DNA of 64,000 nt from Paenibacillus sp. JDR-2 (GTDB taxonomy: Bacteria; Bacillota; Bacilli; Paenibacillales; Paenibacillaceae), in the NCBI RefSeq assembly GCF_000023585.1, contig NC_012914.1, positions 3,316,001-3,380,000 on the forward strand, in the 5' to 3' direction. This document shows, in pieces, positions 15,997-25,342 of the stretch (positions are counted from its first letter, which is position 1; each line of letters begins with the position of its first letter). Position numbers and translations under genes: made by a program. The notes below the pieces were generated by a model that ran no database searches, was not told the DNA's origin, and saw only the letters and a program-made list of their open reading frames with translations.

Positions 15997-17007
15997 GTGG
16001 ATAATCCGACCATCAAAGAAATCGCCCGGCGTGCCGGGGTGTCCAAATCTACCGTTTCGCGAATTATTTCCGGGAATGGATATTCCAGTCCGGAAGCGCG
16101 CGATAAGGTTCTTGGGCTAGTCGAGGAATTGCAATATAAACCCAATGCGGTCGCAAGGGCAATGGTTTCACAACGAACGCATAACATCGGGGTGCTCTTG
16201 TATAGAAGAGATCTTCCGATTGCCTCGCATCCCTTCTACGGTAAAATCGTCGATGCCGTTTTGTTGGAAGCAGCAAGGTTGAATTATTCGATATTCGTTA
16301 CAACGGATCACGATATGTCGTATCGTTCGGCCGACTTCATGATCGAGAAGCGGGTGGACGGGCTTATTCTCATCAGCCGGCTCCAGCAGAACGTAATTGA
16401 TCACATCACGAGCTTCGGCATCCCATTCGTTATGGTGAACGGTTCGACGGACGTGGATGGCGTTATCCATATCGTCAATCAAGATGAAGAAGGCGGCAGG
16501 ATGGTCGCCGAGTTTTTGACGCAAACCGGGCATGAGCGAATCTTCGTTGTCGCGGGACCGCAAAGTCATCGCAGTCACCATTTACGCCTGAAGGGATTCA
16601 TGACATTTATCAGGCAGGCCGGTATCCAGGAAGGTGATGCGGCAATCCGATCAGCAGCGACTTCGACTTTTGCGGAAGGATACGAGATCATGAGCCGGGA
16701 GTGGGATCAATTTCGGGAGGGCGGGTATTCGGCGCTCTTCGCCACCAATGACATGCTTGCAATGGGCGCGATGAAATTTCTGCAGGAGCAGTCGGTGCGT
16801 ATTCCCGATCAAGTCTCGGTGGTAGGGTTCGATGACGTTGATTTCGCGGCAATGTTCTCGCCATCCTTGACTACGGTCAAGGTGGATACCGGTGAGATGG
16901 GCACTCAGTCTGTCCGGCTCTTGGATCAATTGATCCGGCAGGAACAAAACGTTGTGCATCCCAACCAACTGGTACCCCGTCTGATCGTCAGACAGTCTAC
17001 CAGATAA
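15997..17007 (+). CDS. LacI family transcriptional regulator, 336 aa
   Basis: N-terminal HTH (TIKEIARRAGVSKSTVSRII, residues 4-23) and hinge helix (NAVARAMV), followed by a sugar-binding-protein-like core from about residue 60. GTG start at 15997 behind AAAGGGAG. First gene of an operon that encodes a complete ABC importer and two phosphoesterase-type enzymes. The two operators just upstream fit its own binding site. The inducer is presumably the imported substrate or its breakdown product. Confidence 0.9.
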   Translation: MDNPTIKEIARRAGVSKSTVSRIISGNGYSSPEARDKVLGLVEELQYKPNAVARAMVSQRTHNIGVLLYRRDLPIASHPFYGKIVDAVLLEAARLNYSIFVTTDHDMSYRSADFMIEKRVDGLILISRLQQNVIDHITSFGIPFVMVNGSTDVDGVIHIVNQDEEGGRMVAEFLTQTGHERIFVVAGPQSHRSHHLRLKGFMTFIRQAGIQEGDAAIRSAATSTFAEGYEIMSREWDQFREGGYSALFATNDMLAMGAMKFLQEQSVRIPDQVSVVGFDDVDFAAMFSPSLTTVKVDTGEMGTQSVRLLDQLIRQEQNVVHPNQLVPRLIVRQSTR

Positions 17008-17042
17008 CTATATTTCCATATCGAAAGGAGCGATAACCCTTC

Positions 17043-17867
17043 ATGCGCTGGTATTTCAAGGCACTCGGAACAAGAAAAATCGTTGAATTTATCGTGCTTG
17101 TCATCTTTGTCATCTTCTTTCTTGGACCGCTGCTGAACTTGGCTATTCTAGCCTTCACCGGAAAATGGAACTATCCTGACGTTTTGCCGACTCAATGGTC
17201 CATGAAATGGTGGGCATTTGTCTTCAAACAGGAGGATATCCCCCAGTCGATCGGTTTGTCCTTCATGATCGCCGCTATTGTAACAGGGCTGTCTATTGTA
17301 TTGTGCATCCCGGCAGCCTATGCGTTCGCCCGCATACGCTTCCCGTTCAGCCGGTTCTTCCTGTTCTCGTTTCTGCTGACCCATGCGTTCCCTAAGATGG
17401 GGTTGTATGTCTCGATCGCGGTGCTTTTCTACAAGCTTGGACTAATGAATACGCTGCTTGGCGTTGTCCTGATTCACATGATCAACGTGCTTATGTTTAT
17501 GACGTGGATTCCGACGGCCGCCTTCCGGAATGTGCATCAAGCACAGGAAGATTCGGCTAGAGACGTGGGAGCGGGGCCGTTTCGCGTATTTCTTAAAATC
17601 ACCTTGCCGATGGCACTGCCAGGCATCATCGTCGCTTCCATCTTCACTTTCCTTAACTCGCTCGACGAAGCGCAGGGCACGTTCCTGGTCGGTATCCCGA
17701 ATTACAAAACGATGCCGATCGTCATGTATTCCATTATCAGCGATTATCCCGCTTTTGCGGGCGCGGTGTTTTCCATCATTTTGACGGCACCAACGATTAT
17801 TCTGCTGCTCGCTGCCAAACGTTTCGTTAGCGCGGATGTCATGTCCAGCGGGTTTACGTTGAAGTAA
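17043..17867 (+). CDS. ABC transporter permease (iron/polyamine/phospho-compound type), 274 aa
   Basis: Inner-membrane permease with about six spans. The EAA loop is clear at residues 168-190 (EDSARDVGAGPFRVFLKITL). AAGGAGCG precedes the ATG at 17043. Placed 35 bp after lacI and followed by the ATPase, binding protein and second permease, so one full importer is encoded. Permeases of this shape move polyamines, iron or organophosphates; the adjacent PHP and glycerophosphodiesterase genes point to a phosphate-ester substrate. Confidence 0.88.
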   Translation: MRWYFKALGTRKIVEFIVLVIFVIFFLGPLLNLAILAFTGKWNYPDVLPTQWSMKWWAFVFKQEDIPQSIGLSFMIAAIVTGLSIVLCIPAAYAFARIRFPFSRFFLFSFLLTHAFPKMGLYVSIAVLFYKLGLMNTLLGVVLIHMINVLMFMTWIPTAAFRNVHQAQEDSARDVGAGPFRVFLKITLPMALPGIIVASIFTFLNSLDEAQGTFLVGIPNYKTMPIVMYSIISDYPAFAGAVFSIILTAPTIILLLAAKRFVSADVMSSGFTLK

Positions 17868-17905
17868 CGAGGCAACTATCGCAAGACAAAGGAGGCCATC
17901 CGGGT

Positions 17906-19024
17906 ATGGTTCAAGGTATTCAAATTGTTCAAGATAAACAAGGCATTCAAGGTAAGCAGGGCAAGCAAGAAATTCACAAGGATCGGAACAGTCGGGAAAT
18001 CCAGCTATCCGTACAACAGCTTTCGAAACGTTACCGCACCGGCGAAGGTGTTACTTCGATCTCGCTTAATGTGCATAAGGGTGAACTCGTTACGCTGCTT
18101 GGTCCTTCCGGCTGCGGCAAAACGACGGTACTGCGCAGCATCGGCGGATTTCTCGAGCCGGACTCCGGCGATATTCTCATCGAAGGGGTGAGCGTGCTCA
18201 AATCGCCGCCGGAGAAACGTCCGACCTCCATGGTGTTCCAAGGCTACAATCTATGGCCGCATATGACAGTGTTCGATAACCTGGCATTTGGTCTTAAAAT
18301 ACGCAAGGTGAAGAAAGCCGATATCCGAAAACAAGTTACGGAAGTATTAAAGCTCGTACGTTTGCCGGATGCCGAAAACAAATTTCCCGGCCAGCTTTCG
18401 GGCGGCCAGCAACAGCGGATTGCGCTAGCTCGGTCACTGCTCTTGAAACCCGCCGTTCTATTGCTCGATGAGCCGTTCTCTGCGCTTGACGCGAAGCTTC
18501 GGCATGAGATGCGTGAAGAGCTGCGGGAGATTCAGGCGGAGACCGGCCTCACGATGGTATTCGTCACGCATGACCAGGAAGAAGCACTGTCGATTTCCGA
18601 CAGGATCGTCGTTATGAATCACGGCAACATTGAGCAAATCGCATCGCCGCAAGAGATTTACGATCAGCCGAACACGCTTTATGTCGCCCAATTTATCGGC
18701 AAAATGAACTTTTTGAAAGGGGTGGTTTCGGAAGGTCAAGTACTGGTAGGGAAGTTGAGGTATCCCAATTCGAAATCGTTGTCCGGCGGGGTATGGCTGG
18801 CAATCCGGCCTGAAGATGTCATGCTGTCGAGTCAAGACCAAGAGGGTTTGCCAGGTATTATCAAACAGATTATGGTTCTAGGCCATTATGCCGAAGTATC
18901 GATTCAATTACCGGAGTATGGCGTCATCCGGGCGTTCCAGCCGCGGGATGCCGTCAAGGAGCTGAATTCAGGCGATCAGGTTTATGTCAGCTTCAAAAAG
19001 GTCATTACGTATCCGGAAGCTTAA
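17906..19024 (+). CDS. ABC transporter ATP-binding protein, 372 aa
   Basis: Cytoplasmic ATPase of the importer. An unusual Q/K/G-rich N-terminal extension (residues 1-30) precedes the ATPase domain. Walker A GPSGCGKTT (66-74), Q-loop VFQGYN, signature LSGGQQQRIALA, Walker B LLLDEPFSALD and the switch His in VFVTHDQEE. A C-terminal TOBE-type domain follows (IRPEDVML near residue 295), as in PotA/UgpC/FbpC. Ribosome site AAAGGAGG before the ATG at 17906. Confidence 0.9.
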   Translation: MVQGIQIVQDKQGIQGKQGKQEIHKDRNSREIQLSVQQLSKRYRTGEGVTSISLNVHKGELVTLLGPSGCGKTTVLRSIGGFLEPDSGDILIEGVSVLKSPPEKRPTSMVFQGYNLWPHMTVFDNLAFGLKIRKVKKADIRKQVTEVLKLVRLPDAENKFPGQLSGGQQQRIALARSLLLKPAVLLLDEPFSALDAKLRHEMREELREIQAETGLTMVFVTHDQEEALSISDRIVVMNHGNIEQIASPQEIYDQPNTLYVAQFIGKMNFLKGVVSEGQVLVGKLRYPNSKSLSGGVWLAIRPEDVMLSSQDQEGLPGIIKQIMVLGHYAEVSIQLPEYGVIRAFQPRDAVKELNSGDQVYVSFKKVITYPEA

Positions 19025-19081
19025 GCAAATCGAATCTCGAACGAGAACAAAAATTCCTCAATGCCAAGGAGGCAAATAAGC

Positions 19082-20272
19082 ATGTTAAGCAAAAAATCCA
19101 CCCTTACTTTACTGACTGTAACAACCGTTACCGCAGCACTTCTCGCGGGTTGCGGAAACTCGAATAAATCGGATACCGCGAACGCTGGCGCAACAAACGC
19201 CGGAGCGACGAATACGGCCTCGGCGGATCCGTCGGCTCAGCAAGTCGAATTCAGCTTCTATTTCACGGGCTCCGAGAACGTGAAGAATCTATGGGATACG
19301 ATTATACCGATGTTCGAAAAGGACCATCCGAACATAAAGGTTAAAGAGGTGTATATTCCATCCGGCACAGGCGCGCAGCCGACGTACGACCGCATTCTCG
19401 CGGCGAAGCAGGCGGGCAAAGGTTCCGGCGGTATCGATCTGTACGAGGACGGGCTGAGCAACGTAACCCAAGGACAAAAGGATGATCTGTGGGAAACGCT
19501 TGATCCGGCAAAAATCGGCAATCTCGCTTCCGTTGACGCGAATACGATGAAAGACGTATCCAACTTGGCCATTCCATACCGTTCATCCGCCGTGGTGCTT
19601 GCTTACAACAGTGAGAAAGTGCAGACGCCTCCGAAGACGCTTGACGAGTTGTTCGCTTGGATTAAAGCGAATCCGGAACGCTTTGCTTACAACGATCCTT
19701 CCACAGGCGGCGCAGGCAGCTCGTTTGTGACAACAACGCTGTACGACAAGCTTTCTGAAGATGCGATTCATAACTCCGATCCTAGCATTGAGAAGGAATG
19801 GGACAAAGGATTCGATACGCTGAAGGAACTCGGCAAATACGTATACGGTAAAGGCATTTATCCGAAGAAAAACCAAGGCACGCTGGATCTGCTCATCAGC
19901 GGCGAAGTAGACATGATCCCGGCATGGTCGGACATGGCTCTTGAGCAAATCGGTAACGGCCAGCTTCCGGCTACGACGAAAATCGCGCAAATTACCCCGG
20001 GCTTCAACGGCGGCCCGACCTACTTGATGGTACCGAAGCTTTCCGAGAAGAAGGACGCAGTTAACGAGTTTCTGAACTTCGTGTTGTCGCCGGAAGCGCA
20101 ATCGGTGGTTGTAACCAAAATGCACGGTTTCCCGGGCATCCAGCTGTCGAACATGCCGCAGGACATTCAGGATTCCTTCAAAGGCGTGGCTGAAGGCTTC
20201 CGGACCTTCAACATCGGCGACTTGGGCAATGAAATCAACAAACGCTGGCAAAGCGACGTAGCGGCGCAATGA
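19082..20272 (+). CDS. ABC transporter substrate-binding lipoprotein, 396 aa
   Basis: Membrane-anchored extracellular receptor of the importer. Signal peptide with lipobox LLAGC, followed by a low-complexity T/N/A/G linker (residues 22-50) and then the binding fold (VEFSFYFTGSENVKNLWDTI). ATG 19082 has AAGGAGG 10 nt upstream; an ATG at 19061 lies upstream of that site and is rejected. The stop overlaps the ATG of the next permease. Ligand not identifiable by eye. Confidence 0.9.
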   Translation: MLSKKSTLTLLTVTTVTAALLAGCGNSNKSDTANAGATNAGATNTASADPSAQQVEFSFYFTGSENVKNLWDTIIPMFEKDHPNIKVKEVYIPSGTGAQPTYDRILAAKQAGKGSGGIDLYEDGLSNVTQGQKDDLWETLDPAKIGNLASVDANTMKDVSNLAIPYRSSAVVLAYNSEKVQTPPKTLDELFAWIKANPERFAYNDPSTGGAGSSFVTTTLYDKLSEDAIHNSDPSIEKEWDKGFDTLKELGKYVYGKGIYPKKNQGTLDLLISGEVDMIPAWSDMALEQIGNGQLPATTKIAQITPGFNGGPTYLMVPKLSEKKDAVNEFLNFVLSPEAQSVVVTKMHGFPGIQLSNMPQDIQDSFKGVAEGFRTFNIGDLGNEINKRWQSDVAAQ

Positions 20273-21114
20273 TGAAGAAACAAGTGAAAATGGGGATACT
20301 GGGACTGCTTCTGGTCATCCCCTCTTTTCTGCTGCTGTTCCTCACGGTCGTTATTCCAATCGCGGTCTCGTTCAAAGAGAGCCTTACCAACAAAGAGGGC
20401 GGCATGGACCTGTCGAATTACAAGTTCTTGTTCACTGACAAGCTGATGCGCTCCAACATCATATTTTCGCTGGAAGTAACGATTATATCGGTCGTAATCG
20501 TACTTATCGTCAGTTATGCGCTGGCAGCTTACATGCGTTTCAATAAAGGCAAATTAGTCGGGTGGATTCGGAATATGTACATGATCCCGATGTTTATTCC
20601 TTCCGTCATTGCGACGTACGGCTTGATTCAGCTGTTAGGTAACCATGGCTGGGTAGCAAGGTGGGTGCTGCTGTTTGGCGGCAGCGGAATTCCGCGCATT
20701 ATTTTCGATATGAAAGGCATTATTATCGCTAATTTGTGGTTCAACATTCCGTTCACGACGATGCTGCTTGGCTCTGCCTTGGCGGGGATTCCGGACTCGG
20801 TGATGGAAAGCGCGAAGGACGTAGGGGCGGGGAGACTCCGAATCTTTACCCGGTTTATCGTGCCGCTTACCTACAAAACGCTGCTTGTTGCGGTAACCTT
20901 CGTATTTATGGGCGTTATCGGTTCGTTCACCGCGCCGTTCCTTCTTGGCCCTAATGCACCGCAAATGCTTGGGGTGTCGATGGAGCAAATATTCGGCGTG
21001 TTTCAGGAAAAGGAGCAGGCTTCCGCGCTCGCGTTCTTCACTTTCCTGCTTTGTTCGTTCATGGGCTACTTCTACATTCGCAGCATGATTAAGGAAGAGG
21101 GGGCACGCTCATAA
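20269..21114 (+). CDS. ABC transporter permease, second subunit, 281 aa
   Basis: Partner permease. First membrane span at residues 8-30, EAA loop ESAKDVGAGRLRIFTRFIVP near residues 182-201. Its start overlaps the binding-protein stop (ATG at 20269, or the adjacent ATG at 20272), and its stop overlaps the next start, showing tight translational coupling. Confidence 0.88.
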   Translation: MMKKQVKMGILGLLLVIPSFLLLFLTVVIPIAVSFKESLTNKEGGMDLSNYKFLFTDKLMRSNIIFSLEVTIISVVIVLIVSYALAAYMRFNKGKLVGWIRNMYMIPMFIPSVIATYGLIQLLGNHGWVARWVLLFGGSGIPRIIFDMKGIIIANLWFNIPFTTMLLGSALAGIPDSVMESAKDVGAGRLRIFTRFIVPLTYKTLLVAVTFVFMGVIGSFTAPFLLGPNAPQMLGVSMEQIFGVFQEKEQASALAFFTFLLCSFMGYFYIRSMIKEEGARS

Positions 21115-21578
21115 TGAAACGTCTTGTTCTGGAAGTTGAGGGACAGGTGACTCCGGTATGCTCCAAGACGCATATTGCATACAGCTTTCATCTGGATCGA
21201 CAGGGCGACAAGCTGTGGATCGACTTCGCTTACGAACCTAAGAATCTCGATGACCGTGAGCAAGCTCACCAGTTAATCGCGGCCGGCATTAACAAATACA
21301 CGGAACCGGCGCAGCGCGGAAGAATGCTGGAGAAGTGGGAATCGTTTCTTCCGTTGAAAAACCTGATCACCGTTTCGGTCGACGACCCCAAGCGGCACCG
21401 CGGCGCCGGTCATCGGCACGATCCGGAGCAGCTGTTGTTCATCGGAGGCGAGGATGCCTCGCCGGGGTTCGTAAGCGGCGAGCTGATCGGAGGTCTGTGG
21501 CGAATTACGATAAGTCTTCATGAGATTATAACGGACAATTGCCGCTACCGTTTGCGAATTCACCATGAGGAGGCTTAA
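21114..21578 (+). CDS. Hypothetical protein of phosphoesterase operon, 154 aa
   Basis: Soluble beta-rich protein without a signal peptide, coupled by overlap to the permease and ending 4 bp before the PHP gene start. The sequence (LVLEVEGQVTPVCSKTHIAY, then LLFIGGEDASPGFVSGEL) resembles the beta-sandwich region that sits before the PHP domain in some CehA/McbA-type metallohydrolases. It could therefore be a separate accessory domain of the PHP enzyme. That link is inferred from position and texture only. Confidence 0.6.
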   Translation: MKRLVLEVEGQVTPVCSKTHIAYSFHLDRQGDKLWIDFAYEPKNLDDREQAHQLIAAGINKYTEPAQRGRMLEKWESFLPLKNLITVSVDDPKRHRGAGHRHDPEQLLFIGGEDASPGFVSGELIGGLWRITISLHEIITDNCRYRLRIHHEEA

Positions 21579-21582
21579 CAAT

Positions 21583-22578
21583 ATGCGCTGGATGGCATGC
21601 GAGCTGCACAGTCATACGGATCACAGCGACGGCAGGCAATCTCTGCTGGAGCTTGCGCAAGGAGCCAAGGCGCTTGGCTTCGATTGCGTGGCGCTGACCG
21701 ACCACAATACGATGACGGGTTTGAAGGATAGGGAGTATGTTGAGCGGGAGACTGGCCTGACTATTATTTCAGGCATGGAATGGACGACGTTCTACGGGCA
21801 TATGGTGACGATCGGATTAACGGAATTCGTCGACTGGCGTCCCGCAGGCCCGGGCGATATTCACGGGGGGATCGAACAGGTCCATGCGTTTGGAGGGATT
21901 GCCGGCATGGCGCATCCTTATCGAATCGGTAATCCGATGTGCACGGGGTGCTTCTGGGAGTTTGAGATTCGGGATTGGAACCAGTTGGATTATATTGAGG
22001 TATGGTCGGGTACGTTCCCTTCGATTAAGACGGACAATAACCGGGCGTTTCGTCTATGGACCGAACGGTTGAACGATGGCTTCCGGATTGCAGCAACATC
22101 GGGAAGGGATTGGCATGTGCAGGAGCAGACGGATGCCCCTATATCGGTTACGTATTTGCAACTCGAAGAAAATGAAGGCAGCGTAACGGAACAAGCCGTT
22201 TATGCGCTTGCCGCAGGAAGAGCTTCGGTTACCATGGGGCCGTTAGTGACGCTGGAGCTTCATGCCGGGAAGATGGTTTACACGATCGGCGATTGCATGC
22301 CCGCGCATGATCGAAGCCATAATCACGAGGCTGTTGTGGAGATTGATTTTCACGTAAGAGCAGGATTATGGGAATTTCCCGAAGCCCGGTATTCGATAAC
22401 GCTAATGAGCAACCTCGGCGTTATTGGAGAGCGGCATGCAAGCCCGGAGCAGGAGCAATATCGTTTCGAGATTCCCGGTCACGGATTGCGGTGGGTTCGT
22501 GCAGAGCTTAAAGGAACGGTACAAGGTGTGCGTACGATGATTGCTTTTACAAATGCGATTTACGCGGAATCCGAATAG
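21583..22578 (+). CDS. PHP-domain metal-dependent phosphoesterase, 331 aa
   Basis: PHP superfamily hydrolase of the CehA/McbA type. The metal motif H-x-H-x-D-H-S-D-G appears at residues 7-15, and LTDHNTMTG, SGMEWTTFYGH, AHPYRIGNP and TSGRDWH supply the remaining metal ligands. ATG 21583 has GAGGAGG at proper distance, better than an upstream in-frame start at 21565. The C-terminal part is beta-rich. In this operon it probably hydrolyses an imported phosphate ester or a related compound. The exact substrate is unknown. Confidence 0.85.
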   Translation: MRWMACELHSHTDHSDGRQSLLELAQGAKALGFDCVALTDHNTMTGLKDREYVERETGLTIISGMEWTTFYGHMVTIGLTEFVDWRPAGPGDIHGGIEQVHAFGGIAGMAHPYRIGNPMCTGCFWEFEIRDWNQLDYIEVWSGTFPSIKTDNNRAFRLWTERLNDGFRIAATSGRDWHVQEQTDAPISVTYLQLEENEGSVTEQAVYALAAGRASVTMGPLVTLELHAGKMVYTIGDCMPAHDRSHNHEAVVEIDFHVRAGLWEFPEARYSITLMSNLGVIGERHASPEQEQYRFEIPGHGLRWVRAELKGTVQGVRTMIAFTNAIYAESE

Positions 22579-22620
22579 GCTTATGATTAACCAAAGACGC
22601 TAGTTAGGAGTGTGGCAAGA

Positions 22621-23382
22621 ATGACGCGAAGTTTTCCGCTGATTACGGCTCACGCAGGCAGCATGAACACCGAAGCGCATACGCTGCGTTCGGTCCAGAT
22701 CGGACTTGAACTCGGCGCCGACGTGGTGGAAGAGGATATTCGGGTGACCAGGGACGGAATTCCCGTGCTGGCACATGACGATGAATGGCTTACCGTTGAA
22801 CGGTTTAATGCGAATATAGCTGAAATGACTTACGCCGAGCTGACTAAATTGCATTCTGAATTGGAGAGAGGTAAAGTGCCGGCCCTTCTTAAGCTGGAAG
22901 ATATTTTGCCTCTCGTACAAGCTTCCGGCAAAATCGTGAATTTGGACTTGAAAGTAGATGCGGCGATTGAGCCGGCAGCGGCGCTGGTCCGCAAATTCGG
23001 CTTGTCGCAGCAAGCCTTCTTCTCCGGCTGCGAGTGGGAGCGGGCGCTACTTGCGGAGCGGCTGCAGCCGGAAATGAGCAAGCTGCTTAACACCAACGTC
23101 GAATTGTTTAAGACTTTGCCTTACCGGGAAGCAATGATTCAAACCTGTGCGGATGCCCTTGAAGCTTCCTGCATTGGAGTAAATATTTATCACGGAATCT
23201 TGCGGCAAGAGTTTGTGGAATATGCCGCAGAGCTTGGAATTCCCGTATACGCATGGACCGTCGAGGATGAAGCGCTAATGCGCCAATACGCGGAATGGGG
23301 CGTTCATTCCATCACGACACGCAATGTTGCTTCGATCATGCACGTGAAGCAGGTATTCCAGCATCAACAGCCTTCCGTCTAA
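22621..23382 (+). CDS. Glycerophosphodiester phosphodiesterase family protein, 253 aa
   Basis: GDPD TIM-barrel enzyme that cleaves glycerophosphodiesters to sn-glycerol-3-phosphate and an alcohol. The family blocks are present: GADVVEEDIRVTRDGIPVLA with metal Glu/Asp, and catalytic HD. The first motif, normally H-R-G, reads H-A-G (ITAHAGSMNT), so the phosphate-contacting Arg is lost. YAWTVEDE and GVHSITTRNV are the usual C-terminal blocks. ATG 22621 is 10 nt after AGGAG. No signal peptide, so it acts on imported substrate. Last gene of the LacI operon. Confidence 0.85.
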   Translation: MTRSFPLITAHAGSMNTEAHTLRSVQIGLELGADVVEEDIRVTRDGIPVLAHDDEWLTVERFNANIAEMTYAELTKLHSELERGKVPALLKLEDILPLVQASGKIVNLDLKVDAAIEPAAALVRKFGLSQQAFFSGCEWERALLAERLQPEMSKLLNTNVELFKTLPYREAMIQTCADALEASCIGVNIYHGILRQEFVEYAAELGIPVYAWTVEDEALMRQYAEWGVHSITTRNVASIMHVKQVFQHQQPSV

Positions 23383-23395
23383 TTTATTTATATCG

Positions 23396-23424
23396 AACCG
23401 CCCTATTCAGGGGCGGTTTTTTTG
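23396..23424 (+). terminator. Terminator of the LacI/ABC/PHP/GDPD operon
   Basis: AACCGCCC / GGGCGGTT stem with a T8 tract, 14 bp after the GDPD stop. Confidence 0.85.
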
Positions 23425-23456
23425 TTGTTCAACGGGAATATACGATTAATTCTATC

Positions 23457-23510
23457 TATCGTTACGATAGAAACGACGATATTGATCAATAATTCTGAAT
23501 TTCATACAAT
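23457..23510 (+). promoter_or_regulatory. Shared-architecture promoter, copy 1 (ilvBN)
   Basis: TATCGT (23457-23462), 13 bp, ACGATA (23476-23481), immediately TTGATC as -35 (23482-23487), 17-bp spacer ending TTTCA, then TACAAT (23505-23510). In this copy the first half-site is also part of CTATCGTTACGATAG. The same layout recurs at 25830 and 31458. Confidence 0.75.
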
Positions 23511-23581
23511 CAGGCAACAGGAGTTACTGTTAGAAAACTTAAAGGACATCACCAAATTGGCGTGGGGAGAGGATAAATGTC

Positions 23582-25342
23582 ATGGGCGAAAAAATAATAG
23601 ATAAAGCTTACGGTCAACGCTTAAATCCTGAATGGCTTAAAAGGCTTTTTAGGAATGATAGGGTAACAGGTTCGGAAGTGTTACTCAGAAGTTTACTGAT
23701 CGAAGAGGTAGATTGTATTTTTGGCTATCCTGGTGGCAGCATTCTAAATATATATGATGCGATTCTGGATATTCCGGAGTTTAAATCTATTTTAGTGCGT
23801 CATGAGCAAGGCGGCATCCATGCCGCAGACGGTTATGCTCGCGCAACGGGTAAAGTTGGCGTCTGTATTGCAACATCGGGACCCGGCGCGACAAATCTGG
23901 TTACAGGAATCGCAACGGCTAATATGGATTCGGTTCCTTTAGTTGTGATTACAGGAAATGTCTCTTCGTCCTTACTCGGTACGGATGCGTTTCAGGAAGC
24001 GGACATTGTCGGAATTACAATGCCGATTACGAAGCACAGCTATTTAGTTCGGGATATCGAGGAATTACCGCGAGTCATTCATGAGGCCTTTTATATCGCA
24101 TCGACGGGGCGAAAGGGTCCGGTATTAATCGATATTCCTAAGGATGTAACAAGCCAAGTGACGACATTTCAATATTCGTTAGATACTCCTCGAATTCGAG
24201 GATATAAACCCGAGATACAGCCTGATTCCAATCAGATTGACAAGCTGCTCAAAGCGATTGAACAAGCGGAACGGCCTGTCATACTGGCGGGTGCAGGAGT
24301 TATTTACTCGGATGCATCGAAAGAATTGCTTGCTTTTGTTGAAAAAACGCGGATACCGGTTACAACGACCTTGCTCGGGTTAGGCGGCTTTCCAAGCGGA
24401 CATGAACTATGGATGGGCATGCCGGGCATGCATGGAACCTATACGGCCAATACAGCCTTGCAAAATTGCGATCTTCTCATCAGTATCGGAGCACGCTTCG
24501 ATGACCGGGTTACGATGAAAACGAGCGGATTTGCTCCCAGAGCAAAAACAATCGCGCATATCGATATCGATCCGGCAGAGATCGGCAAAATCATGTCGAC
24601 GGCGATTCCATGCATTGGCGACGTAAAAGCTATTCTTCAACAAGCAAACTTAACTGCCGCACCCGCCAAATCAGAATTATGGCTCGAACGGATTAAAGAT
24701 AATAAGCACAACAATCCGCTTCGTTACACCGATTCGGAGGTAACTTTAAAACCGCAATTCGTTATCGAAATGATTAGCAAAACAACCGGCGGCGAAGCGA
24801 TCATTACTACGGATGTCGGTCAACACCAGATGTGGGCCGCTCAGTTCTACAAATATAAACATCCGCGTTCGATCATCACGTCAGGCGGACTTGGTACGAT
24901 GGGCTTTGGCCTGCCTTCGGCAATAGGTGCGCAGATCGGTAATCCGAACCGGCTCGTGGTGTCCATTAACGGAGATGGCGGCATTCAAATGTGTGCGCAG
25001 GAGCTTGCGGTTTGCGCATTATATAATCTTCCGGTGAAAGTTGTTATTTTGAATAATCAGGTTCTCGGCATGATCCGGCAATGGCAAGAACTCATTTATG
25101 ATAACCGTTTTAGCAGCATGAATTTATCCGGCAGCCCGGATTTTGTAAAGCTGGCTGAAGCCTACGGTGTTAAAGGATTTAGAGCAACGAATAAAGAGGA
25201 AGCTCTTCAAGTATGGAACAAGGCGCTGGAAATTGACGGTCCCGTAGTTATAGATTTTACGATCAGTCAGGAAGAGAATGTCTATCCGATGGTTACCCCG
25301 GGTTCGACTATAGATGAGATGATAATGGGGGATGAAGCATGA
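23582..25342 (+). CDS. ilvB: Acetolactate synthase large subunit, 586 aa
   Basis: Catalytic ThDP/FAD enzyme that condenses two pyruvates to 2-acetolactate, or pyruvate with 2-oxobutyrate, the first common step of branched-chain amino acid synthesis. The N-terminal ThDP domain has the catalytic Glu in VRHEQGGIHAADGYAR (E75). The central domain covers about residues 220-350. The C-terminal ThDP/Mg motif is NGDGGIQMCAQELAVC with the later N. Start ATG 23582 is behind GGGGAGAGG. The ATGA overlap with ilvN marks the biosynthetic, regulated enzyme and not catabolic AlsS. It carries an N-terminal extension of about 27 residues. The upstream region has no T-box; the shared promoter starts a leader of only about 65 nt. 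Confidence 0.93.
   Translation: MGEKIIDKAYGQRLNPEWLKRLFRNDRVTGSEVLLRSLLIEEVDCIFGYPGGSILNIYDAILDIPEFKSILVRHEQGGIHAADGYARATGKVGVCIATSGPGATNLVTGIATANMDSVPLVVITGNVSSSLLGTDAFQEADIVGITMPITKHSYLVRDIEELPRVIHEAFYIASTGRKGPVLIDIPKDVTSQVTTFQYSLDTPRIRGYKPEIQPDSNQIDKLLKAIEQAERPVILAGAGVIYSDASKELLAFVEKTRIPVTTTLLGLGGFPSGHELWMGMPGMHGTYTANTALQNCDLLISIGARFDDRVTMKTSGFAPRAKTIAHIDIDPAEIGKIMSTAIPCIGDVKAILQQANLTAAPAKSELWLERIKDNKHNNPLRYTDSEVTLKPQFVIEMISKTTGGEAIITTDVGQHQMWAAQFYKYKHPRSIITSGGLGTMGFGLPSAIGAQIGNPNRLVVSINGDGGIQMCAQELAVCALYNLPVKVVILNNQVLGMIRQWQELIYDNRFSSMNLSGSPDFVKLAEAYGVKGFRATNKEEALQVWNKALEIDGPVVIDFTISQEENVYPMVTPGSTIDEMIMGDEA

Noticed and set aside
21114..23382. Phosphonate or C-P lyase system
   Set aside because: PHP and GDPD genes are present but no phn-type lyase, kinase or transporter signature accompanies them.
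23425..23581. T-box or other amino acid leader upstream of ilvB
   Set aside because: The leader after the predicted start is only about 65 nt and lacks the T-box sequence and a terminator.
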